The notes under the pieces: generated by a model
Told to the model about the DNA's origin: nothing
Seen by the model: only the letters and a program-made list of their open reading frames with translations
Database searches by the model: none
Made by a program: the position numbers and the translations under genes
DNA from: Bacteroidaceae bacterium
GTDB taxonomy: Bacteria; Bacteroidota; Bacteroidia; Bacteroidales; Bacteroidaceae
Direction: 5' to 3'
Assembly: GCA_017547385.1 (NCBI GenBank)
Contig: JAFYPU010000022.1
Span: 1 to 64,000, forward strand
Length of the DNA stretch: 64,000 bases
In this document: in pieces, positions 27,062-36,419 of the stretch
Numbering within the stretch: position 1 is the first letter of the stretch
Layout: every line of letters starts with the position of its first letter

Positions 27062-28786
27062 TTATCGCACAATCACCTTGGTTCCTCCCACAATGTAAAG
27101 GCCGGAGGGTAAACCTACCAAAGCCGTGGCTGCCGGCACGCCGCAACGCACCACACGCCCATCAAGAGTGCAGACATTCACTTTGTCGGTTTTCACGAAA
27201 GGAAGTGCCACTCCGCCGGTGGCATCGCTGCGAACATAGAGGCTGACGGGACGCTGCGCACTCTTGTAGCAAGCAAAGCGCGGTGAGGAGGCATTATACT
27301 GAATGCTGCGATCGCTCCGTGTGCTGTGCTTGATAAAAGTGCTGCCTGAAGTGATTGAAACGCTCCATTGAGCATCTGCTTCTGTGGGGTCGGTGGAGGT
27401 GTGCAGCTTGTTGTCGGAGGAAGTCAGAGACAGATAATAACCACCGATGGCATCGTAGAAAGTGTAATGACTTCCTTGTCGGCCAATGGTAAGTGCATAG
27501 GGCAAACCTTTTCCTCCCGTCTCGGTGGTGATACGTTTGTCTGAAATGTCTACCGATGCGTACGAACGAATGTTGTTGCCTTGTTCGGCCATGGCCACAT
27601 TGTGGCTTTCGCAAACAATCAGGCATTTGGCACCTTCAACAAGCACATCAGATGTTTCGGCCAACACATACACGCCTTCACCGGTCTCAGTGTCGGGCAT
27701 CAGATAGGTGGCAGAAACTTCTGCACTCTTCAAACCGCTCCGCTGAGCATAAGCGGTGATTTGGGTGCGGCCTGCAACAGTGATTTCCACCGGAGGATAA
27801 TTCACTTGGTAGGCTTCATCGTTCACTTTGTAGTAGATGTATGCCCCCTCTGTGGGAGTGGTTATCGTTACCACCGTTCCGGGATTGACAACGCCGCCTG
27901 CAGGTGTGAACACAGGAGTTTCAGGAGCTTCGGCATCAATATCCGGATTACCCGAACCGCCTTCTTGATAATTGTCGGGGTCGAAAGCCACTGTCTTCTT
28001 ATCACCCCAAACATATTGCTCCAAGCCGGGATAATCGATATAAGGATTTCTGTTTTTCTGAATGCCATAGACGGCATTGTTACGGTCGATTTCCTTTTGG
28101 CTGACCGGATCTTCGGCAGCCCAACGCAGCAACATCGTGATGGCCCATGAGGCATAAGCCGGGTATCTGTTGCCGGAAAGCATGTCGCTATCCCACCCTG
28201 CAATTTTATCTTCGTAGGCCGTCGCCATGTAGAAGTAGGTACGAGCCAAATCACCCTTATACTCATCGTTCGGCTCGAACACCGTACCCGTGTAACCGGG
28301 AGTCGAGGACGGACCGAGTCGGCTCCAACCATTCTTCGAAGTCCACGTGGGATTGGAAGTCTCACCATAAGGATAATTGCTACGGCGACCGTTCACATAA
28401 CCATCGGTGGGATAAAGGTGAAACAAGTCTGTGTACATGGGTTTGGCATCGTCAAACCAACTCTTGGGGAAAGAATGTTCGCGGTTATAGACGTCGCCTT
28501 CGGTCTTATAGTTGCCGGCTTGGTCGGTGCCGAATGTGTAATTGGTTACAGCAGAATACATATCCCAAACCTTGCCGTCTGCACGCTTGTCGGTCTGCTT
28601 GAAATCATCCCACAAGTTATCATAACTGCGAGCCGTATGTTCGGCAATGATTCCATAAAGTGCAGTTTTCAACGCCGAACCTTTCTTGCCGGTAGCTGCA
28701 CTATAGTATCCGGCCGGTGCTTGTGCCGATACGATTGAAACCAGGCACAACAGCCCCCAAAGGAGCAAAAATTTTCTTATTGACAT
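27062..28786 (-). CDS. Secreted endonuclease I family nuclease
   Basis: The 574-residue protein has a signal peptide (1-22), an endonuclease I (EndA/NucM) domain at about 25-260 with the beta-beta-alpha-metal motif VYNREHSFPKSW (His 104) and LFHLYPTDGYVNGRRSN, then a chitobiase C-terminal-like beta domain (about 275-355, YIYYKVNDEAYQV) and a further beta region. The last 45 residues (LDGRVV through GLPSGLYIVGG and TKVIVR) look like a type IX secretion sorting tail. It probably degrades extracellular DNA. Start 28786 is chosen for the signal peptide; an earlier ATG at 28837 lies inside the preceding gene. Confidence 0.87.
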   Translation of the reverse strand: MSIRKFLLLWGLLCLVSIVSAQAPAGYYSAATGKKGSALKTALYGIIAEHTARSYDNLWDDFKQTDKRADGKVWDMYSAVTNYTFGTDQAGNYKTEGDVYNREHSFPKSWFDDAKPMYTDLFHLYPTDGYVNGRRSNYPYGETSNPTWTSKNGWSRLGPSSTPGYTGTVFEPNDEYKGDLARTYFYMATAYEDKIAGWDSDMLSGNRYPAYASWAITMLLRWAAEDPVSQKEIDRNNAVYGIQKNRNPYIDYPGLEQYVWGDKKTVAFDPDNYQEGGSGNPDIDAEAPETPVFTPAGGVVNPGTVVTITTPTEGAYIYYKVNDEAYQVNYPPVEITVAGRTQITAYAQRSGLKSAEVSATYLMPDTETGEGVYVLAETSDVLVEGAKCLIVCESHNVAMAEQGNNIRSYASVDISDKRITTETGGKGLPYALTIGRQGSHYTFYDAIGGYYLSLTSSDNKLHTSTDPTEADAQWSVSITSGSTFIKHSTRSDRSIQYNASSPRFACYKSAQRPVSLYVRSDATGGVALPFVKTDKVNVCTLDGRVVRCGVPAATALVGLPSGLYIVGGTKVIVR

Positions 28787-28812
28787 AGGAAATATTTTTA
28801 TCCACTTCCTCA

Positions 28813-29637
28813 TCACCGGGCTGTGATGTGAAAACATGGTTGTTTAACTTCGTAACGTATATAACAAGTGCCCAATTGGCGTTGGTCCTCCAAAACTTCT
28901 GCCAACACCGATTTGAGTGTTACCCCCCACTCTTCGGGTTGTGCAGGTCCGTCCGGATCGCACACTCGCTCATATTTATTATAATTTATATCGAAAGTGG
29001 TACCATATTGATGGCAACTGTTTTCGGAGGCATTCACATTCTGAGTTCGCAAACGCTCAATATCCTTGCGTGTTCGCAACACAGACGAAACAACAATGCG
29101 ATGAAAAGGCAAGCCTTTTGAAGCCAAAGAGTCAACAAAGGCACGCGAAATTTCTGTCAGCAATGTGGCAGCACGCGGAACGAGATAAGGAACTGAATGT
29201 GATAAATCCTCAACATAATAAAAAGGATTATCACCTATATACACCAACTCGTCTTTTCGCCGCGCAGCCTCTTCACGATCTTGAATTGAGGGGATGCCTA
29301 TGCGCTGAGCAGTGGCAAGTTGCACATCATTGAGGTCGGGGAAGCACTCACTGAAGCTGCGCACACTCGTAACGCGGTTTTTAATTGGTTTCCCGTTTGC
29401 ATCGATCAGCACAAGTGCTGGGCGAGGACGCAACAACAACGAATCGACATATAAGCTATGGCGCGTGATACTGTCCAAGGGCTTTGCAGTTTCTCTCTTC
29501 ACAAGGCTGTCAACTTGAGACACAAGACGCGGAAGTGCCACCTTGGGATTGCCGCATTTCACCACAAAGAGAGAAAACACCACCAGGGAGAAAAATATCA
29601 GAAAATGCTTACGCTTGAACAAAGAAGAGGAAGGCAT
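28813..29637 (-). CDS. DUF5715-like lipoprotein with LAS-type zinc peptidase motif
   Basis: The 274-residue protein has a lipoprotein-like signal (hydrophobic 11-26, Cys 28 after VVK, an imperfect lipobox). The C-terminal half carries SCHQYGTTFDI with His 209 and Asp 216, and FHIT with His 270. This HxxGxxxD...H pattern is the zinc site of LAS/VanY-type D-Ala-D-Ala carboxypeptidases, so a peptidoglycan peptidase is inferred. I recall the family as DUF5715 in Bacteroidetes, without a proven function. It lies between miaA and the nuclease gene. Confidence 0.72.
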   Translation of the reverse strand: MPSSSLFKRKHFLIFFSLVVFSLFVVKCGNPKVALPRLVSQVDSLVKRETAKPLDSITRHSLYVDSLLLRPRPALVLIDANGKPIKNRVTSVRSFSECFPDLNDVQLATAQRIGIPSIQDREEAARRKDELVYIGDNPFYYVEDLSHSVPYLVPRAATLLTEISRAFVDSLASKGLPFHRIVVSSVLRTRKDIERLRTQNVNASENSCHQYGTTFDINYNKYERVCDPDGPAQPEEWGVTLKSVLAEVLEDQRQLGTCYIRYEVKQPCFHITAR

Positions 29638-29659
29638 ATCTTCGGAAAGTATAAATATA

Positions 29660-30580
29660 TTATTGTATCAAATCTGGAGTTTTTAAGACGGCTTGCAGAT
29701 AATCGAGAATTCCGTTTTCGTCCTCCGGATGGAACCAACGGACTTCCTCATCGCGCCGAAACCATGTCATCTGTTTTCGTGAATAAACGCGAGTGTTACG
29801 ACGGATTTTTTCTAAGGCAAAATCAAGTTCCCACTCACCGTCCAAATACTTAAAAAGTTCTTTGTAGCCAACGGTGTTGAGCGAATTGCAATGACGAAAA
29901 GACAACACGCGTCGGGCTTCGTCCAACCAACCATCCTGCATCATGCTGTCAACGCGCCGATTGATGCGGTCGTAGAGTTCTTCACGCTCACGCTGAAGTC
30001 CGACTTTGATGATACGAAAAGGACGGTATGCTTTTCGACGCACACGGAAAGAGGTGTAAGTTCGGCCGGTCATATAACAGATTTCCAACGCATGGACCAC
30101 ACGTTTGGGATTGCGGATATCACACTCGGCATAATAGTCCGGATCAAGCAAACGTAACTCTTCGGCCAAAGGCTCCAAACCCTCACGTTCATAACGTTCG
30201 CGCATCATTTCACGCGTCTCGGCATCAATGGTGGGAATGTCGTCAATGCCTTTGCAAACGGCATCGACATACATCATCGAACCACCGGAAAGAATGGCCA
30301 TGTCTTTTTGAGGAAACACTTCATCATTCAATAATTGCAAAACATCGCTTTCATACTGCGCCGCACTGTAATAGTCGTCCAATGCAAGCATTCCCACAAA
30401 ATGATGAGGCACACGCTGTCTTTCGGCCTCGGTGGGAGCAGCTGTTCCAATGGGAATATCACGATAGACCTGCCGCGAATCTGCATTGAGGATACAGGTA
30501 TCGAAAAACTCAGCCAAACGCAGGCTGAGTTCTGTCTTACCGACACCTGTCGGACCTTGTAGCGTGATGAGTGTCTTCAC
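29660..30580 (-). CDS. miaA: tRNA dimethylallyltransferase
   Basis: MiaA adds an isopentenyl group to A37 of tRNAs reading UNN codons. The 306-residue protein has the P-loop [27 protein letters not shown] with the conserved Asp-Ser, and [12 protein letters not shown]. Length and motifs are complete. It follows the small acidic gene by 14 bases. Confidence 0.96.
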   Translation of the reverse strand: MKTLITLQGPTGVGKTELSLRLAEFFDTCILNADSRQVYRDIPIGTAAPTEAERQRVPHHFVGMLALDDYYSAAQYESDVLQLLNDEVFPQKDMAILSGGSMMYVDAVCKGIDDIPTIDAETREMMRERYEREGLEPLAEELRLLDPDYYAECDIRNPKRVVHALEICYMTGRTYTSFRVRRKAYRPFRIIKVGLQREREELYDRINRRVDSMMQDGWLDEARRVLSFRHCNSLNTVGYKELFKYLDGEWELDFALEKIRRNTRVYSRKQMTWFRRDEEVRWFHPEDENGILDYLQAVLKTPDLIQ

Positions 30581-30594
30581 GATAAAGATTTCGG

Positions 30595-31158
30595 TTATTC
30601 GTCGTATAGATTTCCATCACTGATTTCAAAACCTTCGACATCAAATTCGTCGCTTTCGAAATCATCGTTTCCATAGAACGCACTCATCTCATCTTCATCC
30701 AAAGAGGAACCCGTTTTTTGCGGAGTTACGACAGGCGAAAGATCCATGTCTGTCAATTGCACAGGAGGCTCTCCTTGCGAACGCGACACCAATGGATCTG
30801 TCAGATTTTCCCCGGGGATAATTTCTTTCACGTTCAGATAGAACACACGCTCTGAGAACGGATCAAACACATACTCCAACTTTTGTCCCTCGTCCTCGAT
30901 GAAATCACGCAGATGGCATTCGTCCATCACGTAAATATCCTCATCAACATCGCCTACGCCCATGTCTTCACGCGTGATTTGTTCGCGGTGCTCCCACTCT
31001 TCATCACAAAGAAAGAAAGAAGTCATTTGGTCATCGGGATAGCCACACGACTTGAGTATCGCCTTATTCAGGTCGAGGAAAGTGGCATCTCCGTCAATTT
31101 TGATCTCACGGAGAAAACCTTCCACTTCGTCTGAGATAAATTTAATTCTGTATAACAT
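30595..31158 (-). CDS. PRiA4_ORF3-like acidic protein
   Basis: The 187-residue protein begins [19 protein letters not shown] and resembles the plasmid pRiA4b ORF-3-like family, small alpha/beta proteins of unknown function ([20 protein letters not shown], then [11 protein letters not shown]). The last 50 residues are strongly acidic. The ATG ten codons upstream is less likely than the one at 31158. It lies in the lpx-miaA chain, so it is co-transcribed with lipid A genes, but nothing in it shows a role in lipid A. Confidence 0.65.
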   Translation of the reverse strand: MLYRIKFISDEVEGFLREIKIDGDATFLDLNKAILKSCGYPDDQMTSFFLCDEEWEHREQITREDMGVGDVDEDIYVMDECHLRDFIEDEGQKLEYVFDPFSERVFYLNVKEIIPGENLTDPLVSRSQGEPPVQLTDMDLSPVVTPQKTGSSLDEDEMSAFYGNDDFESDEFDVEGFEISDGNLYDE

Positions 31159-31226
31159 AATTATATCACAGGGTTGAGTCTTCCTCACCCTATTTGGATT
31201 TTCATGAAAGGGAATTTGATATTTCT

Positions 31227-32000
31227 TTATTTGATGATGCCACGCGTAGAAGCTTCAACAAATTTAAGTATATACTCGATTTCGGGACTCATCGGCACTT
31301 CACGACGAATATCTCCCAAACACTCAGCTCTCAACTTGCCGCGCTGATAAAGCAAGCGGTAGGTGTTGTGAATGTTCTCGATGAGTTCGGGTGCGAAACC
31401 GCGACGGCGAAGTCCCACAAGGTTCAGCCCACAATAGGCCACCGGTTCGCGAGCCGCCATCACAAAAGGAGGAATGTCCTGGCTGGTGCGTGTGCCACCA
31501 CCCACCATGACATAACTACCGATGTGGCAGAACTGGTGAACGAGAACGCCTCCACTGATAATGGCAAAGTCGTCCACTTCCACTTCGCCGGCCAGCTTCG
31601 TGGAATTACCAATGATGCAGCCGTTTCCAACCACCACGTCGTGCGCCACGTGCATACCTTCCATCAACAAGTTGTTGCTACCAACGACGGTACGTCCCTT
31701 GGCGGCGGTTCCACGATTGATGGTAACATTTTCACGAATGGTGTTGTTGTCGCCCACTTCAGCAGTTGTTTCTTCGCCCTTGAACTTCAAATCTTGGGGA
31801 ACGGCTCCAATCACGGCTCCGGGGAATATGGTATTTCCGCTTCCCATGCGAGTGCCTGAAAGCAGGGTTACACTGTTCATCAAACGGTTGTTGGCACCGA
31901 TGACTACATTGCTATCGATATAACAAAAAGGACCGATTTCACATCCTTCGCCGATAACAGCTTCGGGATGCACGTAGGCCATTGGACTTATGTTGCTCAT
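31227..32000 (-). CDS. lpxA: Acyl-ACP--UDP-N-acetylglucosamine O-acyltransferase
   Basis: LpxA performs the first step of lipid A synthesis. The 257-residue protein is mostly hexapeptide repeats of a left-handed beta-helix (IGPFCYIDSNVVIGANN, VTLLSGTRMGSGNTIFPGA) with the catalytic-region HVAHDVVVGNGC and a helical C-terminal domain. Length is the same as in other LpxA proteins. It lies 16 bases after lpxC/fabZ. Confidence 0.95.
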   Translation of the reverse strand: MSNISPMAYVHPEAVIGEGCEIGPFCYIDSNVVIGANNRLMNSVTLLSGTRMGSGNTIFPGAVIGAVPQDLKFKGEETTAEVGDNNTIRENVTINRGTAAKGRTVVGSNNLLMEGMHVAHDVVVGNGCIIGNSTKLAGEVEVDDFAIISGGVLVHQFCHIGSYVMVGGGTRTSQDIPPFVMAAREPVAYCGLNLVGLRRRGFAPELIENIHNTYRLLYQRGKLRAECLGDIRREVPMSPEIEYILKFVEASTRGIIK

Positions 32001-32016
32001 TTTTTTGAAATGTGTT

Positions 32017-33402
32017 TTACTTGTTTTTCTGTATTTGGGCCGTAAATGTAGCCTCGGTTACCACTGTTTCGCCCACAAAGGCAAATCCGCGCATCGTGGA
32101 GATGCCGTGTCGGATGGGGGCAATCAGTTCGACGCGGAAGACCAAGGTGTCTCCGGGTACCACTTTGCGTGAGAATTTCACATCGTCGATACGCAGGAAA
32201 TAGGTGCTCCAACGTTCCGGTTCCTCTATGGAATTCAGCACAAGCAGTCCGCCACTTTGTGCCATGGCTTCGATTTGCAACACTCCGGGCATCACGGGTT
32301 CGCCGGGGAAGTGTCCTTGGAAAAACTCTTCATTGGAAGTTACGTTCTTCACAGCCACAATATAGTCTGCGCCCATTTCAACCACCTTATCCACAAGTTG
32401 CATCGGATAACGGTGCGGCAGAAGTTCCCGAATGCGACGTACATCCATCAACGGTGTGTCGTTGGGATCGTAGTGAGGAGCCTGGATTTTGTGCGCCCGA
32501 ATTTCGCGACGCATCTGCCGAGCAAACTTATTGTTAATGGTGTGTCCGGGACGCGTTGCGATAATCCGGCCTTTGATAGGCTTACCTATAAGTGCCATAT
32601 CGCCGATTATGTCAAGCAACTTGTGGCGGGCAGGTTCGTTGCGCCACACCAAAGGACGGTCGTTGATATAACCAAGTTGCGTGGCATCCTTTCGCTCCAC
32701 ATGCATGGTATCTGCCAACTTGTCAAGACTCTCCTGTGGTATTTGGTTCTCATAGATAACGATGGCATTGTCAAGGTCGCCTCCCTTGATAAGACCTGCT
32801 TTGAGCAGAGGTTCGATTTCGCGAACGAAAACGAAAGTGCGAGCCGAAGCTATCTCTTCGGCAAAGTTGTCCATATTATCAAGTGTCGCGAACTGGCTGT
32901 TCAGGATTTGCGAATCGAAAGCAATCATCGCCGTGATGCTGAAATCATCATCGGGCAGGATGACAATGCTCGATCCGGTGGCTTCGTCCTTAAACTCTAC
33001 CTTTTTCTTAATAATGTAGTAGTCCTTCGGCGCACTTTGCTCAACAATTCCCACCTTTCGGATGTTCTCTACGTAAAGGATGGAGCTACCATCCAAAATG
33101 GGGAATTCGGGGCCGTTCACTGTGATGAGACAGTTATCGACTCCCATGGCATAGAGTGCAGCCATGCCGTGCTCAATGGTGCTGCAACGTGCCTCTCCCT
33201 TGGCCACCACTGTGCCACGCGATGTATCTATCACGTTTTCGGCAATGGCTTCGATGATGGGCTGCCCCTCAAGGTCGATACGCTGAATTTTATATCCGTG
33301 GTTTTCGGGTGCAGGCTGGAAAGTAACGGTGAGCGGAAGCCCCGTGTGCAATCCTTTGCCAAAGAGGGAGAAACTTCCCCCCAGGGTTTTCTGCTTAGAC
33401 AT
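32017..33402 (-). CDS. lpxC/fabZ: Bifunctional UDP-3-O-acyl-GlcNAc deacetylase / 3-hydroxyacyl-ACP dehydratase
   Basis: The 461-residue protein is the LpxC-FabZ fusion known from Bacteroidetes. Residues 1 to about 300 are LpxC, with GKGLHTGL and the zinc-ligand helix STIEHGMAALYAMG. From about 315 comes FabZ with LPHRYPMQLVDKV and FFQGHFPGEPVMPG. The first half deacetylates the lipid A precursor, the second dehydrates hydroxyacyl-ACP, linking lipid A and fatty-acid synthesis. It starts three bases after the lpxD stop. Confidence 0.96.
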   Translation of the reverse strand: MSKQKTLGGSFSLFGKGLHTGLPLTVTFQPAPENHGYKIQRIDLEGQPIIEAIAENVIDTSRGTVVAKGEARCSTIEHGMAALYAMGVDNCLITVNGPEFPILDGSSILYVENIRKVGIVEQSAPKDYYIIKKKVEFKDEATGSSIVILPDDDFSITAMIAFDSQILNSQFATLDNMDNFAEEIASARTFVFVREIEPLLKAGLIKGGDLDNAIVIYENQIPQESLDKLADTMHVERKDATQLGYINDRPLVWRNEPARHKLLDIIGDMALIGKPIKGRIIATRPGHTINNKFARQMRREIRAHKIQAPHYDPNDTPLMDVRRIRELLPHRYPMQLVDKVVEMGADYIVAVKNVTSNEEFFQGHFPGEPVMPGVLQIEAMAQSGGLLVLNSIEEPERWSTYFLRIDDVKFSRKVVPGDTLVFRVELIAPIRHGISTMRGFAFVGETVVTEATFTAQIQKNK

Positions 33403-33405
33403 GGT

Positions 33406-34446
33406 TTATTGTATTTTTTTCTTTAGTTCTTCAATTTCTTTCTTCATACGGTTGAACTCTGCATACATCTCCGGCAGATGCTTATAGACCACGCTGGAGC
33501 GTGCAAAGTTCTTATGTTCGATGGCAGGCGTTCCTTGCACAGAGATATTGCCTTTGGGCAGACTGCCGGCAATTCCGGCTTGTGCACCGCTGTAAGTGCG
33601 ATCGCCGATAACTGCATGTCCGGCAATGCCCACCTGGCCACCAAACATGCACCAACGTCCGATTTTAGTGCTACCCGCCACACCCACTTGCGCCGACATC
33701 ACGGTGTTCTCTCCCACCTCGCAATTGTGTGCAATTTGCACCAGGTTGTCGAGTTTCACGCCTCGACGCACAAAGGTGGAACCCATGGTCGAACGGTCAA
33801 CACAAGCGTTGGCACCGATTTCAACATCGTCTTCAATGGTAACGATGCCTATTTGAGGAATTTTCTCATAGCCTTCAGCCGCAGGTGCAAAGCCAAAGCC
33901 ATCGGCACCGATGACACAGCCGGAATGCAAGATGACACGGTTGCCGATGCGACAATCGTGATAGACAGATACTCCGGGATAGATGATACATCCCTCACCC
34001 ACCTGCACACGTTCTTCAATAACTGCATGAGCATAAATCTGGGTGCCGGCTCCCACCACGGCGTTTTCACCGATATAGGCAAAAGGACCTACGTAACAGC
34101 CCTCGCCCACCGTCGCCGTGGGTGCGATACATGCCAACGGATGCACACCTTCGCGTTTGCCCATGGCGTGTTCATAAAGTTTCAGCAAGCGAGCAATGCA
34201 CTCATAGGCATTGTCCACGCGCACCAATGTGGCAGAAACGGGACGCTGCAACTGCAGGTCGCGGTTGACCAGCACTATGCTGGATTTTGTCTCGTAAAGA
34301 TAGTGTTCGTATTTGGCATTGGCAAGAAACGATATGGCACCGGGCACACCCTCCTCAATTTTAGCAAAGGTTTTCACTGCGGCATCGTCATTGCCTTCCA
34401 CGGTTCCGCCAAGATAGGCAGCTATTTGTTTCGCTGTAAATTCCAT
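33406..34446 (-). CDS. lpxD: UDP-3-O-(3-hydroxyacyl)glucosamine N-acyltransferase
   Basis: LpxD adds the second acyl chain in lipid A synthesis. The 346-residue protein has an N-terminal uridine-binding domain ([18 protein letters not shown]), a hexapeptide-repeat beta-helix with [16 protein letters not shown] and [14 protein letters not shown] (catalytic His region), and a C-terminal coiled coil ([20 protein letters not shown]). An ATG two codons upstream (34452) is equally possible. It heads the leftward chain with a TATATTTG box at 34618-34625. Confidence 0.95.
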   Translation of the reverse strand: MEFTAKQIAAYLGGTVEGNDDAAVKTFAKIEEGVPGAISFLANAKYEHYLYETKSSIVLVNRDLQLQRPVSATLVRVDNAYECIARLLKLYEHAMGKREGVHPLACIAPTATVGEGCYVGPFAYIGENAVVGAGTQIYAHAVIEERVQVGEGCIIYPGVSVYHDCRIGNRVILHSGCVIGADGFGFAPAAEGYEKIPQIGIVTIEDDVEIGANACVDRSTMGSTFVRRGVKLDNLVQIAHNCEVGENTVMSAQVGVAGSTKIGRWCMFGGQVGIAGHAVIGDRTYSGAQAGIAGSLPKGNISVQGTPAIEHKNFARSSVVYKHLPEMYAEFNRMKKEIEELKKKIQ

Positions 34447-34617
34447 ATTCACATTTATTCTCTTCGGTTGAAAATTTCTCTTACCCTCATCAACGTTGAA
34501 ACGCCCATCTTCACATCATCAAGGATGCTTCGGCTGCGTTATTCAATCATTTCAGGCTGAAAGAGCTTTCGGAATGATATTCCGGCCTCGCATGACCTAA
34601 GACACACAAAGCCGAAG

Positions 34618-34625
34618 CAAATATA
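34618..34625 (-). promoter_or_regulatory. Promoter box for lpxD
   Basis: CAAATATA on the plus strand is TATATTTG on the minus strand, about 170 bases upstream of lpxD. No -33 box is clear. Confidence 0.4.
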
Positions 34626-34917
34626 GGAAATATATTTCTAAATGATAAAGCATATTTTACCATTTTTTCATAGAGATAACTTAAGACCGCTGCACAAAAC
34701 GCGGTGATTCGCACATCCGGCACTGCCGTTCGTCGCTTTTTTGTCTGAAAACTTCACTGCGCCGGAAGGAGCATCTATCCGGAACCACGAATGCTCAGAA
34801 ATCATTTTGCATCTGCGAACGCACATCAAATCAATGGGTTCTCGCTGTTCAGTGAAGTAGTTAAAGGATTGCAAGACCCGAAAAAGCACATCAAAAAAAC
34901 GGCTTCTGCGAGTGGAG

Positions 34918-34985
34918 AAATCTGCAAGGCGTCTAGAAATTTCTGCAGTGCTTGCAAAATTTTCTGCAAGGCGTTTAGATTTTTG
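34918..34985. repeat. Three-module 21-bp intergenic element, copy 4 (A-B-A, direct)
   Basis: Modules lie at 34921-34941, 34942-34962 and 34963-34983, all starting TCTGCA. Unlike the other copies, the third module is in direct orientation, so there is no long hairpin; the element reads as a tandem repeat A-B-A. This shows that the modules, not the hairpin, define the family. Confidence 0.8.
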
Positions 34986-35232
34986 CCGCTCGCACTTTCA
35001 TAGCAATTCCATAAGAAATGGATGATGAGCCGGCTGAATTTGATTCTTTTCTTCAGCCTTATGAGTTCCCAAATTCGATAGAGAAATGTAAAACCGGTGC
35101 GCAAAAAAAATAAATTCAGAAAAAACTTTCCACAACCTCTGACTCTCTGATTTCCGGAATGTTACGTGGAATTTTCAAACCGTTTTTTGCGCAACAAGCG
35201 TCAACAACGCATTCAAGAAAATTTGGAGTTCC

Positions 35233-35240
35233 TACTTTTG
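35233..35240 (+). promoter_or_regulatory. Promoter box for HU-like gene
   Basis: TACTTTTG fits TAnnTTTG and would give a leader of about 145 bases before the gene. Confidence 0.5.
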
Positions 35241-35393
35241 CATTGTGGTTAAGCCGATGGGACATCGTCCGGAAGATTTCCTTGAAGCTATGCGCGCAAA
35301 CAATTCACCACACAGAACTCCTTACTGACAACCACCGGCTCCAAAACACGCCGAGAGCCGGCAGTACTAACCTTTCAAACAAAACAAAAAACC

Positions 35394-35822
35394 ATGATTA
35401 AATTCAAAGCAATCGCTCGCAAGAGCCCCGTTGACAAGTCCGTGAGCTACTACCCCACCACCGAAACGCCCGAAGCACGTACGCTCAAGCTCATCACCGA
35501 TGAGATAAGCCAGAACTGCACACTGACCCGCGCAGATGTGGTGGCATGCCTGGCGGCTCTGCAGCAAGTGATTATCAATCACCTGAAAGACGGACGCAGT
35601 GTGCGTATGGGCGACCTCGGCTCGTTCCGACTCTCGATGCGAGGCAAAGGAGCGGCTACCGCCGAAGAGGTGAAAAGCGACAACATCAAGTCCATTCGTG
35701 TGCTGTTCACACCCAGCGGAACACTGCAAAACACGTTCAAAGTGGGAGCTACAGACATTTCGTTCCAACGTGTGGCATCTGTTTATGACACCCCTAAGGG
35801 TGAAGGGCAAAATGCCGCATGA
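35394..35822 (+). CDS. HU-family DNA-binding protein (HU-HIG type)
   Basis: The 142-residue protein has the Bacteroidetes HU-like layout: a short N-terminal strand (MIKFKAIARKSPVDKSVSYY), the helical dimer region (TRADVVACLAALQQVIINHL) and the beta-arm core (GRSVRMGDLGSFRLSMRGKG). It is longer than classical HU (90 residues). Such proteins bind DNA and help structure the nucleoid. It is a single gene between a long leader and a hairpin terminator. Confidence 0.9.
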   Translation: MIKFKAIARKSPVDKSVSYYPTTETPEARTLKLITDEISQNCTLTRADVVACLAALQQVIINHLKDGRSVRMGDLGSFRLSMRGKGAATAEEVKSDNIKSIRVLFTPSGTLQNTFKVGATDISFQRVASVYDTPKGEGQNAA

Positions 35823-35890
35823 GAAAATCCATAAGGTAATCACGCACTTTTCTTAACCCGAAAGGATTAAAAGTTGCGGCATCACCGGAC

Positions 35891-35932
35891 AGGGACTGCC
35901 GGCCGTAAAAGGGCTGACAGTCCCTGATTTTT
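35891..35932 (+). terminator. Terminator after HU-like gene
   Basis: An outer stem AGGGACTG (35891-35898) pairs with CAGTCCCT (35918-35925) around an interrupted inner stem and is followed by GATTTTTCTT. Confidence 0.7.
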
Positions 35933-35957
35933 CTTCACCTGCCACACATACAAACAC

Positions 35958-36284
35958 ATGAAGACTCCAAACACACAGCACACGGAACAGGCCTCGATGC
36001 AGCATTCACACACAACCGAGAGAAACGACCCTCTCACTCGTCTTCCGCTTCATGCAAAACCCGAAAAGCGACTGAAGCATTGGCAGACGGGCAGCGCCAT
36101 TGGCATGCTGACAAGCGGCACATTGTTGTCCGTTGCCGGCTTTTGTGTTCCACCCTTGGGAGAAATCAGCGAAAGCGTGCTTTGGTTTTTCGGCCAATGC
36201 CTGCTTTATGCCGGAAGCATTTTGGGCGTGGGTGCTTATGTCAACTGCAAAATTCGCGAGATGGGGCATCGTTTCAACGGTTGA
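35958..36284 (+). CDS. Small predicted membrane protein
   Basis: I do not recognise this 108-residue protein. The first 44 residues are polar and His/Thr-rich; two hydrophobic segments follow (about 46-66 and 74-95), then a short basic tail ending GHRFNG. It probably spans the inner membrane twice. It lies behind the HU terminator, so it needs its own promoter; none is obvious. Confidence 0.55.
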   Translation: MKTPNTQHTEQASMQHSHTTERNDPLTRLPLHAKPEKRLKHWQTGSAIGMLTSGTLLSVAGFCVPPLGEISESVLWFFGQCLLYAGSILGVGAYVNCKIREMGHRFNG

Positions 36285-36340
36285 CTTATTTACGCTGACC
36301 ATTCTGCAAAAACTTTAAGATGCTTATGCATTCATCAACT

Positions 36341-36380
36341 AAAAAAGTCCGCGCCAAGTGCTTCTCACTTGGCGCGGACT
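36341..36380 (-). terminator. Terminator of the SusCD/FAS1 operon
   Basis: A perfect 15-bp stem (AGTCCGCGCCAAGTG at 36346-36360, complement at 36366-36380) has an A-run on its left, so on the minus strand it is followed by a T-run. It lies 40 bases downstream of the last SusD gene. Confidence 0.85.
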
Positions 36381-36419
36381 GCGTTGTTTATGTTTCCTAT
36401 CTGAATTAGGACTCAAGAA

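Larger units (their letters stand above)
34447..35393. other. Divergent intergenic region lpxD / HU-like gene
   Basis: This 947-base region is the longest gap in the window. It holds the lpxD promoter box (34618-34625), repeat element copy 4 (34918-34985) and the promoter of the HU-like gene (35233-35240). Open frames in it lack start context and family features, so no gene is called. Confidence 0.6.

Noticed and set aside
32257-33426. 389-codon plus-strand frame opposite lpxC/fabZ, and a 360-codon one opposite lpxD (33478-34560)
   Set aside because: Both are antisense to well-conserved lipid A genes and lack motifs.
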